Origin: Flavobacterium cutihirudinis
GTDB lineage: Bacteria > Bacteroidota > Bacteroidia > Flavobacteriales > Flavobacteriaceae
Direction: 5' to 3'
Assembly: GCF_003385895.1 (NCBI RefSeq)
Contig: NZ_QRDQ01000008.1
Location: forward strand, 372,001 to 436,000
DNA: 64,000 bases
Positions 26,609-34,976 of the stretch are shown here, one piece after another; position 1 is the first letter of the stretch; each line of letters opens with the position of its first letter. The notes below the pieces were generated by a model, which was given only the letters and a program-made list of their open reading frames with translations, had not been told where the DNA came from and made no database searches. The translations under genes were made by a program, and so were the position numbers.

Positions 26609-27109
26609 CTAAGCACTTTTATCTTCTTTTTCAAATGCTATAAAGTGCGAAATTTTACCTTTTAAATTATAAACCGGCACGGCATCAATTTTACATTTAT
26701 AAGTTTTGCCATTTTTTTTATAATTTTCAAGCGTCTTACTAAATGGAACTTTTAACTGAATTGCCTCTTTAATCTCTTCTAAAACCACTTTTGAAGTAGC
26801 TGGCCCTTGAAACATTTTGGGTGTTTTACCCAAAACCTCTTCCTCTATATATCCCGTCATTTTTTTTATTCCGCGGGAAGCAAATACAATCTTTAAAGTG
26901 AGATCCGTAATTAAAACCACTTCATCTTTAATTCGTTCTTCGATTTCCAAATTATCCTGATTCCATGAAAACTGCGCTGAAATTTCTTTGAGCCTTTTCA
27001 GATCCTTTACTATAGATTTCAATTCATTTAGATACAAATAATGAAAATCCCAAGCCATTATAGGAACGGAATAACGATACGAAGGTTCTTCTGGACTAGT
27101 ATCTTTCAT
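26609..27109 (-). CDS. Single PAS-domain protein, LOV-like
   Basis: The 166-residue protein has a helical N-terminal cap (about 1-65) and one PAS domain (about 66-160). The motif EEVLGKTPKMFQGPATS closely follows the LOV signature GxNCRFLQGPxT, and NYKKNGKTY matches the later LOV NYxxDGxxF element. The flavin-adduct Cys is replaced by Pro (TPK for NCR). No output domain is attached, so it probably acts through protein contacts. The ligand is unknown. Confidence 0.85.
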   Translation of the reverse strand: MKDTSPEEPSYRYSVPIMAWDFHYLYLNELKSIVKDLKRLKEISAQFSWNQDNLEIEERIKDEVVLITDLTLKIVFASRGIKKMTGYIEEEVLGKTPKMFQGPATSKVVLEEIKEAIQLKVPFSKTLENYKKNGKTYKCKIDAVPVYNLKGKISHFIAFEKEDKSA

Positions 27110-27201
27110 TTTACTAAATTTAAATAATCTCCCTCAAAGGTAGAAAGAAAATTCATCACAAAATCACAAATCAAACATAAATTATACATTGCAAATGTAA
27201 T

Positions 27202-28284
27202 TTAAAACGAAAATTTTAGCTGAACTACGACAGCTTTTTTTTCTTCATTATTCAAGTTATTTAGTGAAATTCCCAATAAACGAACCGAGTCTTTCATCTT
27301 TTCCTGATACAGTAATTCCTCTACTATTTCTAAAATCAGGCTTTTATCTGAAATAAAATACGGAAGTGTTTTACTTCGAGTTTGTTGCGTAAAATCACTA
27401 TATTTAATTTTAAGTGTAACCGTTTTCCCGGAAAGTTTATGTTTTTTGAGTCTTTTTTCCAATGAAGAGGCAATTTTATCCAATTGCTCCAGCATAAAAA
27501 TTTCCGACGATAGATTAACATCAAAAGTATGTTCTGCAGCCACAGATTTTGTTACTCGATGTGCTTTGACTTCACTATGGTGAATGCCACGAACTACGTT
27601 GTAATAAAAAGAACCCGATTTTCCGAAGTGCTTTTCTAAAAACTCTTCCGACTTGCTTTTGAGATCCAGTCCGGTAAATATACCAAGTTGATACATTTTT
27701 TCGGTTGTCACTTTTCCAACTCCATAAAATTTTCGAATCGGTAATTCTTCTAGAAAATCTAGAATTTCATCTGGATTTACTGTTTTCTGACCATTTGGTT
27801 TATTGACATCGCTGGCAATTTTAGCCACAAACTTATTAACTGAAATCCCTGCCGAAGCTGTAAGACCAACTTCATTCAGGATTCGAAGTCTGATTTCCTG
27901 CGCAAGTAAACTGGCACTTGGATTTCCTTTTTTATTTTGAGTAACATCAAGATAAGCTTCGTCAAGCGAAAGCGGCTCGACCAAATCAGTATATTCGTGA
28001 AAGATTTTATGAATTTTAGCCGAAATCTCTTTGTAACGGTCAAATCTCGGGCGAACAAAAATAATTTCGGGACAATATTTTTTAGCCAAAACGCCACTAA
28101 TTGCACTTCGAACACCAAATTTTCTGGCTTCATAACTTGCCGCCGAAACCACTCCCCGATTTTCAGAACCACCAACCGCAACAGGTTTTCCGCGCAAAGC
28201 AGGATTATCCATCTGCTCTACGGAAGCATAAAAAGCATCCATATCAATATGGATAATTTTTCGATATGCTGGCGCTTCTGACAT
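27202..28284 (-). CDS. dinB: DNA polymerase IV (Y family)
   Basis: The 360-residue translesion polymerase shows the palm catalytic motifs IIHIDMDAFYASVEQ and SLDEAYLDVT, the nucleotide-contact stretch VVSAASYEARKFGVRSA, helix-hairpin-helix KFYGVGKVTTEKM, and a little-finger domain (about 235-350). The usual C-terminal beta-clamp peptide QLxLF corresponds to QLKFSF at the extreme end. It appears monocistronic. Confidence 0.97.
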   Translation of the reverse strand: MSEAPAYRKIIHIDMDAFYASVEQMDNPALRGKPVAVGGSENRGVVSAASYEARKFGVRSAISGVLAKKYCPEIIFVRPRFDRYKEISAKIHKIFHEYTDLVEPLSLDEAYLDVTQNKKGNPSASLLAQEIRLRILNEVGLTASAGISVNKFVAKIASDVNKPNGQKTVNPDEILDFLEELPIRKFYGVGKVTTEKMYQLGIFTGLDLKSKSEEFLEKHFGKSGSFYYNVVRGIHHSEVKAHRVTKSVAAEHTFDVNLSSEIFMLEQLDKIASSLEKRLKKHKLSGKTVTLKIKYSDFTQQTRSKTLPYFISDKSLILEIVEELLYQEKMKDSVRLLGISLNNLNNEEKKAVVVQLKFSF

Positions 28285-28371
28285 ATTGCAAATTTAAAAA
28301 GTAAAGCAATAAAAAGTCGTGCCAAATGGTTATAAATAATATCAATCTCTAAAGAATAAAAATTCATTGAG

Positions 28372-28399
28372 TTGAAACCAATTATTCTTTCTATTTTTG
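28372..28399 (+). promoter_or_regulatory. Promoter of the metallophosphatase gene
   Basis: TTG at 28372-28374, a 17-nt spacer and TATTTTTG at 28392-28399 fit the consensus. This places transcription start after 28399 and supports translation from the ATG at 28424. Confidence 0.7.
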
Positions 28400-28423
28400 T
28401 ATTCCTACCCGAAAATTTTAAAA

Positions 28424-29158
28424 ATGCGAACATTTGTTTTAGGCGACATACACGGAGGATTACGTGCACTTGAACAAGTGTTGGATAGAGCCGAAGTTAC
28501 TACAGAAGATACTCTTATATTTTTAGGCGATTATGTTGACGGCTGGAGCCAATCGGCTGAAGTAATCGATTTTTTGATTGAGCTTAAAAGCAAACAAAAA
28601 TGCATTTGTATTAGAGGAAACCATGATCAGTTGGCACTCGACTGGCTTGAAAACAGACACGAAGATTTTGATGAAGAAATGTGGTACAAACATGGCGGAA
28701 AAGCTACTGTTGAAGGATATTCTAAACTTTCTGAAGAAAAAAAGAAAACACATATTACTTTCTTAGAATCACTTAAGGATTATTATCTGGATGATCAAAA
28801 CCGTCTTTTTGTTCATGCCGGCTTTACCAATTTAAATGGAGTTGTCTGGGAATACTTTCCAAAATTATTTTATTGGGACAGAACACTTTGGGAATCGGCT
28901 CTTGCTTTGAACCCAAACTTAAAACCTGATGATTTGTATTATCCAAAGCGTTTTACGGTTTACAAAGAAATCTATATTGGCCATACGCCAGTTACCCGAA
29001 TTGGAGAAACTGTTCCGGTAAATAAAGCATGTGTTTGGAATGTTGATACAGGTGCAGCCTTCAAAGGACCTTTGACCATAATGAATGTAGATACCAAGGA
29101 ATTCTGGCAAAGCGAACCATTAAATGAATTATATCCTGAAGAAAAAGGTAGGAATTAA
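28424..29158 (+). CDS. Serine/threonine-type metallophosphatase
   Basis: A 244-residue calcineurin-like phosphoesterase of the PPP/diadenosine tetraphosphatase type. Metal-site motifs are GDIHGG (from residue 7), GDYVDGWS, RGNHDQLA, VHAGF and IGHTPV, in the usual order. The substrate could be phosphoprotein or dinucleotide. The ATG at 28424 starts the MRTFVLGDIHGG core directly and lies downstream of the promoter. The DUF6646 gene follows 47 bp later with its own -7-like element. Confidence 0.93.
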   Translation: MRTFVLGDIHGGLRALEQVLDRAEVTTEDTLIFLGDYVDGWSQSAEVIDFLIELKSKQKCICIRGNHDQLALDWLENRHEDFDEEMWYKHGGKATVEGYSKLSEEKKKTHITFLESLKDYYLDDQNRLFVHAGFTNLNGVVWEYFPKLFYWDRTLWESALALNPNLKPDDLYYPKRFTVYKEIYIGHTPVTRIGETVPVNKACVWNVDTGAAFKGPLTIMNVDTKEFWQSEPLNELYPEEKGRN

Positions 29159-29205
29159 TCCTCAAAAAACTATTTTTGCACTTTAAAATTGTTAATATAA
29201 AATTT

Positions 29206-29736
29206 ATGAAAAAAGTTGTTACACTCTTGTTTTTAGTATCGTTTGGATTTATAAATGCGCAAAAAGCTTTTACAGGAAAAGGAGATATTAGAGTAAATGT
29301 TGGTGCTAATATTCAGGATGGTGGTTCTGGAATTCAGGGTTCTGTAGATTTTGGATTAGGAGAAAATTTCTCTTTTGGTTTTGTATCAAATTATTTACTT
29401 GGTGTAGATAACTTTAATGGCTTCTACGGCAACCATCCAACTCCATACACCGATTACAAACCGGAATTTAAAGATCGTTTTGATGCAAAAGCAAGAATCA
29501 ATGCTAACTTAAGCAGTGTTATTGGAGTTGAGCAATTGGATATATATCCTGGTTTAAGTTTAGGTCTGAAAAATTTTGGAGGTCATATTGGAGGCCGTTA
29601 TTTCTTTACAGACGGATTTGGTGTTTTCACAGAAATTGGTTTCCCAATTGCAAAATACAGTGAAAATAATGATGTATTCGATCACTTAAATAATCAGACA
29701 ACTTTTAGTCTAGGAGCTTCGTTTAATTTGCAATAA
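29206..29736 (+). CDS. DUF6646-like small outer membrane protein
   Basis: The 176-residue protein has a signal peptide (MKKVVTLLFLVSFGFINAQ) and alternating amphipathic strands, e.g. SVDFGLGENFSFGFVSNYLL and GLKNFGGHIGGRYFFTDGFG, as expected of an 8-strand outer-membrane barrel. I recall this as the DUF6646 type, common in Flavobacteriia and without known function. A -7-like TATTTTTG at 29171-29178 overlaps the longer frame's start, so the ATG at 29206 is preferred. Confidence 0.82.
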   Translation: MKKVVTLLFLVSFGFINAQKAFTGKGDIRVNVGANIQDGGSGIQGSVDFGLGENFSFGFVSNYLLGVDNFNGFYGNHPTPYTDYKPEFKDRFDAKARINANLSSVIGVEQLDIYPGLSLGLKNFGGHIGGRYFFTDGFGVFTEIGFPIAKYSENNDVFDHLNNQTTFSLGASFNLQ

Positions 29737-29740
29737 CGAT

Positions 29741-29850
29741 TTGCCACAAAGGCACAAGGACACAAAGTATATTTTTATATGATATAAAAAACCGCCTAAT
29801 TAGGCGGTTTTTTATTTATATATCTTCGTGTCCTTGTGCCTTTGTGGCAA
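29741..29850. repeat. Inverted CTTTG-type repeat around a terminator
   Basis: Arms 29741-29767 and 29824-29850 are reverse complements with one mismatch over 27 nt (core TTGCCACAAAGGCACAAGGA). Inside lies a 13-bp stem with T-runs at both ends (29786-29798 with 29801-29813) that serves as a terminator for the convergent genes. Confidence 0.9.
29786..29813. terminator. Bidirectional terminator
   Basis: AAAAAACCGCCTA and TAGGCGGTTTTTT are adjacent reverse complements, forming a near-perfect palindromic hairpin between the DUF6646 gene and scoB. Confidence 0.88.
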
Positions 29851-29856
29851 TCTCTC

Positions 29857-30510
29857 TTAAAACTGCATTTCAGGAATTTCACCTTCAATAATCAAATCAG
29901 CTTCAGTTGAGGCGATGATATGCTCGACAGAAACACCTGGCGCGCGTTCTAAGAGCTTAAAACCTTTTTCGGTTACTTCGAGAACCGCAAGCTCGGTTAC
30001 GACTTTTTTAACACATCCTACGCCGGTTAATGGCAAAGTACATTTTTTTAAGATTTTAGATTCGCCTGCTTTATTTACGTGCATCATGGCTACAATGATA
30101 TTTTCGGCGGAAGCCACCAAATCCATTGCGCCACCCATTCCTTTTACCATTTTCCCTGGGATTTTCCAATTGGCAATATCTCCATTTTCCGAAACTTCCA
30201 TCGCGCCTAAAATCGTCAAATCAACTTTTTGACTGCGGATCATTCCAAAACTAAAAGCCGAATCAAAAAAACTTGCGCCAGGAAGTGTTGTAATAGTTTG
30301 CTTTCCTGCGTTGATAATATCGGCGTCTTCTTCTCCGGCAAAAGGAAAAGGTCCCATTCCGAGCACTCCGTTTTCGCTTTGAAATTCAACCGCAATATCT
30401 TCTCTAACGTAATTCGCAACCAAAGTCGGAATCCCGATTCCAAGGTTTACAAAATATCTATCTTTTACTTCTTTTGCAATTCGTTTTGCTATATCTTCTT
30501 TTGTTAACAT
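29857..30510 (-). CDS. scoB: 3-oxoacid CoA-transferase subunit B
   Basis: The 217-residue subunit carries the catalytic Glu in FQSENGVLGMGPFP, plus the family's NLGIGIPTLVANY start and the GGAMDLV stretch. With subunit A it moves CoA between succinyl-CoA and acetoacetate (ketone-body or leucine breakdown). The subunits are normally adjacent, but here a beta-lactamase gene lies between them. All three are on the minus strand, so scoB is probably still transcribed from upstream of scoA. Confidence 0.95.
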   Translation of the reverse strand: MLTKEDIAKRIAKEVKDRYFVNLGIGIPTLVANYVREDIAVEFQSENGVLGMGPFPFAGEEDADIINAGKQTITTLPGASFFDSAFSFGMIRSQKVDLTILGAMEVSENGDIANWKIPGKMVKGMGGAMDLVASAENIIVAMMHVNKAGESKILKKCTLPLTGVGCVKKVVTELAVLEVTEKGFKLLERAPGVSVEHIIASTEADLIIEGEIPEMQF

Positions 30511-30531
30511 AAATTCAATGTGTCAATTTGG

Positions 30532-30608
30532 AAATTAGATAATTAGATAATGCTTCACTTTGCACAATCTATCAATTATCTAATTATCACATTATCTTAA
30601 TTATCTAA
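30532..30608. repeat. ATTAGATAATT-rich inverted repeat, scoB side
   Basis: Several copies of TTAGATAAT and its complement ATTATCTAA form an imperfect hairpin around CTTCACTTTGCAC. The beta-lactamase stop codon and last three sense codons fall inside this repeat. A similar repeat lies on the other side of the gene at 31539-31597. Confidence 0.8.
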
Positions 30609-31493
30609 TTCTCTTTTGGTAAAATAATTCCACGTTGCTTTTGCGATATCTGCAATTATTTTCTCCGTATCTTCTTTGGTTTCTGTTATCTCTTTTAAAT
30701 AAACTGAAATAATAAAATGCTTTCCGTTTGGAAGTTTTACAATTCCAACATCATTCATAGCAACTCTCAGATTATTATCATTCGTTCCTGAAATTCCCGT
30801 TCTGTGTGCCAGTTCAGTTCCCTCAGGAAGGCCGGCTTTCAACCAAGTAAGTCCTCTTGACGTTTCAACCATTATTTGATATAAATACTTTATGGTCGTT
30901 TCTTTTAGAATTTCTCCTTTATAGAATTTCTCAAGCAATTCTGTTGTTGCCAATGGTGTTGTCGTATTTACGTAAAGGTTTTTCCAGGTTTCCATTTGCT
31001 TTTCATTGACCTTAATGACGAAATCCTTAATTCCTTGTTTGTTTATAAATTTCTGAACTTCTTTAGTTCCTCCAACTAACTTAATCAATAAATCACATCC
31101 ATTATTGTCGCTATGTGAAACCGTGTATCGCAATAATTTATCCAACGTTAAATACATATTCCCTTCCGGATAATCATCCCTCATCGGACTCCAGGTGTTT
31201 TCATTCAAATCTTTCTTTTTGATAAAGATTTTTTGATCTAATGAAAGCTTTCCTTCATCAACTTTACTTAAAACAGTTAAGGCAATATGAAATTTAAAAA
31301 CACTCATTAACGGCGCTTTCAAATTTCCATTAATGCTTAACATATCTTTATCTTCAATACTTTTAATGGAAATTCCAACTGTTGCATTCTTAGTTGCAAT
31401 AATCTGATTTAGCTCTTTTCGAAGATCAGAAGTTGACTGCGAAAAAGTCTGAAAAGTCAAAAATGAAATCAGAAGGATAGAAAGTTTCGTCAT
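30597..31493 (-). CDS. Class A beta-lactamase
   Basis: A 298-residue secreted serine beta-lactamase. Signal peptide MTKLSILLISFLTFQTFS is followed by the active-site MSVFKFH (Ser70-x-x-Lys73), SDN in VSHSDNNGCD (Ser130 loop), the omega-loop region VNEKQMETWKNLY and HRTGISG (the KTG box). The layout resembles the CME/PER/CepA branch found in Bacteroidota. Two deviations stand out: Arg replaces Lys234, as in CARB enzymes, and the usual Asn170 appears as Glu. The start at 31493 opens the signal peptide. It interrupts the sco operon. Confidence 0.93.
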   Translation of the reverse strand: MTKLSILLISFLTFQTFSQSTSDLRKELNQIIATKNATVGISIKSIEDKDMLSINGNLKAPLMSVFKFHIALTVLSKVDEGKLSLDQKIFIKKKDLNENTWSPMRDDYPEGNMYLTLDKLLRYTVSHSDNNGCDLLIKLVGGTKEVQKFINKQGIKDFVIKVNEKQMETWKNLYVNTTTPLATTELLEKFYKGEILKETTIKYLYQIMVETSRGLTWLKAGLPEGTELAHRTGISGTNDNNLRVAMNDVGIVKLPNGKHFIISVYLKEITETKEDTEKIIADIAKATWNYFTKRELDN

Positions 31494-31538
31494 ATTTTTA
31501 ATGTGGCATTTTTTAATGTGGCAATTAGTCAATTTGAT

Positions 31539-31597
31539 AATTAGATAATTTTTCTTCACGTAAAGTGATGCATTATCTAATTGCAAATTATCTAATT
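31539..31597. repeat. ATTAGATAATT-rich inverted repeat, scoA side
   Basis: ATAATTAGATAATT on the left pairs with AATTATCTAATTAT on the right around CTTCACGTAAAGTGATGC. It abuts and includes most of the scoA stop codon and mirrors the repeat at 30532-30608. Confidence 0.8.
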
Positions 31598-32297
31598 ATG
31601 CTCTCTGTCTTACGGTGCGTTGTTCAATTCGTTTCTCAAATTTTTCTCCCTGAAAAATACGTTGCACCATAATTCCCGGAATATGAATTTGATTTGGATC
31701 TAAAGTCCCAACAGGAACCAGTTCTTCAACTTCGGCAATTGTAATTTTTCCGGCGCCTGCCATGCAAGCGTTAAAGTTTCTGGCAGTTCCTTTAAAGATA
31801 AGATTTCCAGCTTCATCGCCTTTCCATGCTTTTACAATTGAAAAATCAGCTTCAAAAGCTTTTTCCATAATGTGCATTTTACCTTTGAATTCACGAACTT
31901 CTTTTCCTTCGGCAACTTCGGTTCCGTAACCTGCCGGCGTAAAAAATGCAGGAATTCCGGCTTGAGCGGCGCGGCATCTTTCTGCTAAAGTTCCTTGCGG
32001 AGTTAGCTCCACTTCTAATTCTCCAGAAAGCATTTGACGCTCGAATTCAGCATTTTCACCAACGTATGATGAAATCATTTTTTTGATTTGTTTTTTCTGC
32101 AAAAGCAAACCTAAACCAAAATCGTCAACACCGGCATTGTTCGAAATACAGGTTAAATCTGAAATCGAAGTATTTACTAAGGCTGCAATTGTATTTTCAG
32201 GAATTCCGCATAAACCAAAACCTCCAAACATAATTGTCATTCCGGTTTCAATTCCTTCAATAGCTTCCTGAACATTATTAACTTTTTTTGTTATCAT
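31596..32297 (-). CDS. scoA: 3-oxoacid CoA-transferase subunit A
   Basis: The 233-residue alpha subunit shows [18 protein letters not shown] near the start, then [28 protein letters not shown], and [17 protein letters not shown] near the end. It pairs with scoB. It is first in the transcript and the promoter should lie in the 365-bp spacer upstream, though I could not find a clear consensus. The stop codon is embedded in an AT-rich repeat. Confidence 0.95.
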   Translation of the reverse strand: MITKKVNNVQEAIEGIETGMTIMFGGFGLCGIPENTIAALVNTSISDLTCISNNAGVDDFGLGLLLQKKQIKKMISSYVGENAEFERQMLSGELEVELTPQGTLAERCRAAQAGIPAFFTPAGYGTEVAEGKEVREFKGKMHIMEKAFEADFSIVKAWKGDEAGNLIFKGTARNFNACMAGAGKITIAEVEELVPVGTLDPNQIHIPGIMVQRIFQGEKFEKRIEQRTVRQRA

Positions 32298-32429
32298 AAC
32301 AAAGGGTCTTTATTACTGTATATTTTTGATAAAAATAAGATTTTTAGATTAAATTATAACGATTTCGTAATAGTTTTAATGAATTTTATTTTAGCAATTT
32401 ATTAAGCAATAATCCACTGATATAAATAT

Positions 32430-32540
32430 ATCTCGTAGAGATTACATATCGGTAGAAAATTTATTGTGAATAGTAGTCCCTACGGGACATCTTCCAAATC
32501 ATATCACTATTCGCTACCGATATTTAACTCCTAACGGAGT
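32430..32540. repeat. Palindromic element, ATATCGGTAG family
   Basis: Structure from left to right: hairpin ATCTC-GTA-GAGAT (32430-32442), arm ATATCGGTAG (32446-32455), hairpin GTCCC-TAC-GGGAC (32476-32488), arm CTACCGATAT (32514-32523), hairpin ACTCC/GGAGT (32527-32540). The architecture parallels the REP-like elements but the sequence differs, so it may depend on another transposase. Confidence 0.8.
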
Positions 32541-32591
32541 ATTCATAAAATTTTATAAAGCTTAAATATAATACCGATGGTATTCCAAAAA

Positions 32592-32637
32592 AAATCCTTT
32601 TGTAGTCTTCCAAATTTAGAAGATCACAAAAGGATTT
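32592..32637 (-). terminator. Terminator after pbp1A
   Basis: AAATCCTTTTGT (32592-32603) pairs with ACAAAAGGATTT (32626-32637), with partial pairing inside. It ends the ricT-gldH-pbp1A transcript. Confidence 0.8.
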
Positions 32638-32661
32638 ATCATTTAAAAAATTGAACTTAAA

Positions 32662-34968
32662 TTATAGCTCAAATTCGTCCGTATTTTGTTCTGTTTGTGT
32701 GGTATCTTTTACCACTGCCGGTCTTTGGTAGCAATCTACTTTAATAGAAAGATTTGCCGGACGTTCAAACTCCGATTTTGAAATCTGAAGCGCTTCATCA
32801 GCGTAACATTTTTTCATAAAGTACGCCCAAACTGGTAATGCTGCCGTGGCTCCTTGTCCGTAAGTCAAACTTTTGAAACGTGCCGAACGATCTTCACATC
32901 CTACCCAAACCCCAGTTACTAAATTTGGTACCATTCCCATAAACCAACCATCTGACTGATTTTGTGTTGTTCCGGTTTTACCTGCAATTGGGTTTCTAAA
33001 CATGTATGGATATCCGGTCCAGCGATTATCTCCACTTCCTCCACCTTCTGTACGCAAACGTGCACCAGAACCAGTTTCAGTAACTCCTTCTAATAATTTG
33101 ATTACAGCAAAAGCGATATCTTTATTCAAAACATCATGCGATTCAGGAATTGGTTCGTAAATAACCTCTCCACTTTTATTCTCAATACGGCTTAAAAACT
33201 GCGGTTTCACATAAACTCCTTGGTTTGCAAATGTGCTGTATGCTGCAACCATATCTTCAACCGTAATATCTACAGCTCCTAATGCAATAGATGGCTGTAC
33301 CGGAATTTCAGTTTTAACGCCTAATTTTTTAGTCAATTCTACTACTGCTTCAGGACCAGTTCTATCAATTAATTTAGCCGAAACGGTATTGATCGAATTT
33401 GCTAAACCTTGTTTTAACGTTACCATTCCACGATATCTGTTGTCAGAGTTTCTAGGCTCCCAGTCTTCTGTAACGTGATGACGACCTTTATGAATCATGA
33501 AAGGTCCATCTAAAATTGAATCACAAGGTGACATGTTCAATTGTTCGATTGCAGTTGCATAAACGAATGGTTTGAAAGTCGAACCAACTTGTCTTGCTCC
33601 CTGACCTACGTGATCGTATTGGAAATATTTGTAATTGATTCCACCAACCCAAGCTTTAATATTTCCGGTTTGTGGCTCCATTGCCATTAAACCAGACTGT
33701 AAAAAGTGTTTGTAATAACGAATCGAATCCATAGGCGTCATGATTGTATCACGCTCTCCTTTCCAGGTAAAAATTCGCATTGGTGTTTTCGCTTTGAAAG
33801 AAGCGATAATATCATCCTCGCTTTTATCCATATCTTTCATCTGAGCCCAGCGAACAGAATTTTTCATCGCCTGCATCATAATTCGTTCTGTTTCAGCTTG
33901 TGTAATATTTACGAAAGGCGCATTTTTATTGGTTTTCATTTCAATAAAAAATTGCTCCTGTAAATTTTTCATGTGTTCCGATACCGCTTCTTCTGCGTAC
34001 AACTGCATTCTTGAGTCGATTGTCGTGTAAATTTTCAGACCATCTTTATAAATATCATAATCAGAACCGTCTGGCTTTTTATTCTCCGCTACCCATTTTT
34101 TCATGTAATCACGAAGGTATTCTCTAAAATAAGTTGCAGTTCCTTCGCGGTGACTTTCTAATTTGAATTTTAAAGTAATTGGTAACGCCTGTAATCTTTC
34201 TTTTTCGGCTTTACTAATCATCTTTGCTTTTTCCATCTGCGAAAGCACCACATTACGACGGTTTTTTACACCTTGCGGATTGCGAACAGGATTGTATAAT
34301 CCCGAGTTTTTGAACATTCCGACTAAGATTGCCGATTCGTCCATTGTCAAATCTTTTGGATCTTTTGAGAAATAAGTTTGAGCAGCAGAACTTACTCCAA
34401 CCGAATAATTCCCGAAATCGTAGACATTACAATACATTGCCAGGATTTCATTTTTGGTATATTGCCTTTCAAGACGAATAGCGATAATCCATTCTTTTAT
34501 TTTCTGAACAATTCTGAAAGGAAGAAACTTAGATCCTTCACCATGAAACAATTGTTTTGCAAGCTGTTGTGTTAACGTACTTGCTCCACCATTAGTTCCT
34601 AAACTGAAAACGGCCCTTAAAGTTCCGCGTCCATCAATTCCTGAATGTTCATAAAAACGGGCATCTTCGGTGGCAACCAAAGCTTCAACCAAACTTTTTG
34701 GCAAATCTGAATACTTTAGTTGTGATCTATTGGTTTTAAAATACTTACCAATTACAACTCCATCAGAAGAAATAATTTCAGTAGCTAAATTAGAGTCTGG
34801 ATTTTCCAGATCTTCAAATGACGGCATTGAGCCAAATAATCCCCAAGAGGCAAATAAAAAGAAAGCAAGAATACCTAGCAAAGTATAAGCAAAAACCCGC
34901 CAGAACTTCTTTTTATAGTAATTAATATCTTTAACGCTATTTGATTGATTGTTTTTCTTAGCTGCCAT
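32662..34968 (-). CDS. Penicillin-binding protein 1A
   Basis: This 768-residue bifunctional peptidoglycan synthase has one N-terminal transmembrane helix (about 28-48). A GT51 transglycosylase domain follows with catalytic-site ATEDARFYEHSGIDGRG and LTQQLAKQLF, then a transpeptidase domain with GSTFKPFVYA (Ser-x-x-Lys), NSINT and KTGTTQN. It is third in a minus-strand operon behind ricT and gldH, with only 8 bp between it and gldH. This order recurs in Flavobacteriia as far as I recall, linking wall synthesis with gliding genes. Confidence 0.96.
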   Translation of the reverse strand: MAAKKNNQSNSVKDINYYKKKFWRVFAYTLLGILAFFLFASWGLFGSMPSFEDLENPDSNLATEIISSDGVVIGKYFKTNRSQLKYSDLPKSLVEALVATEDARFYEHSGIDGRGTLRAVFSLGTNGGASTLTQQLAKQLFHGEGSKFLPFRIVQKIKEWIIAIRLERQYTKNEILAMYCNVYDFGNYSVGVSSAAQTYFSKDPKDLTMDESAILVGMFKNSGLYNPVRNPQGVKNRRNVVLSQMEKAKMISKAEKERLQALPITLKFKLESHREGTATYFREYLRDYMKKWVAENKKPDGSDYDIYKDGLKIYTTIDSRMQLYAEEAVSEHMKNLQEQFFIEMKTNKNAPFVNITQAETERIMMQAMKNSVRWAQMKDMDKSEDDIIASFKAKTPMRIFTWKGERDTIMTPMDSIRYYKHFLQSGLMAMEPQTGNIKAWVGGINYKYFQYDHVGQGARQVGSTFKPFVYATAIEQLNMSPCDSILDGPFMIHKGRHHVTEDWEPRNSDNRYRGMVTLKQGLANSINTVSAKLIDRTGPEAVVELTKKLGVKTEIPVQPSIALGAVDITVEDMVAAYSTFANQGVYVKPQFLSRIENKSGEVIYEPIPESHDVLNKDIAFAVIKLLEGVTETGSGARLRTEGGGSGDNRWTGYPYMFRNPIAGKTGTTQNQSDGWFMGMVPNLVTGVWVGCEDRSARFKSLTYGQGATAALPVWAYFMKKCYADEALQISKSEFERPANLSIKVDCYQRPAVVKDTTQTEQNTDEFEL

Positions 34969-34976
34969 AACTATTT

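Larger units (their letters stand above)
32298..32661. other. Spacer scoA-pbp1A: palindromic element and terminator
   Basis: This 364-bp stretch holds no convincing gene. It contains the scoA leader, a mirrored palindromic element (32430-32540) and a terminator (32592-32637) for the gene to the right. Confidence 0.8.
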
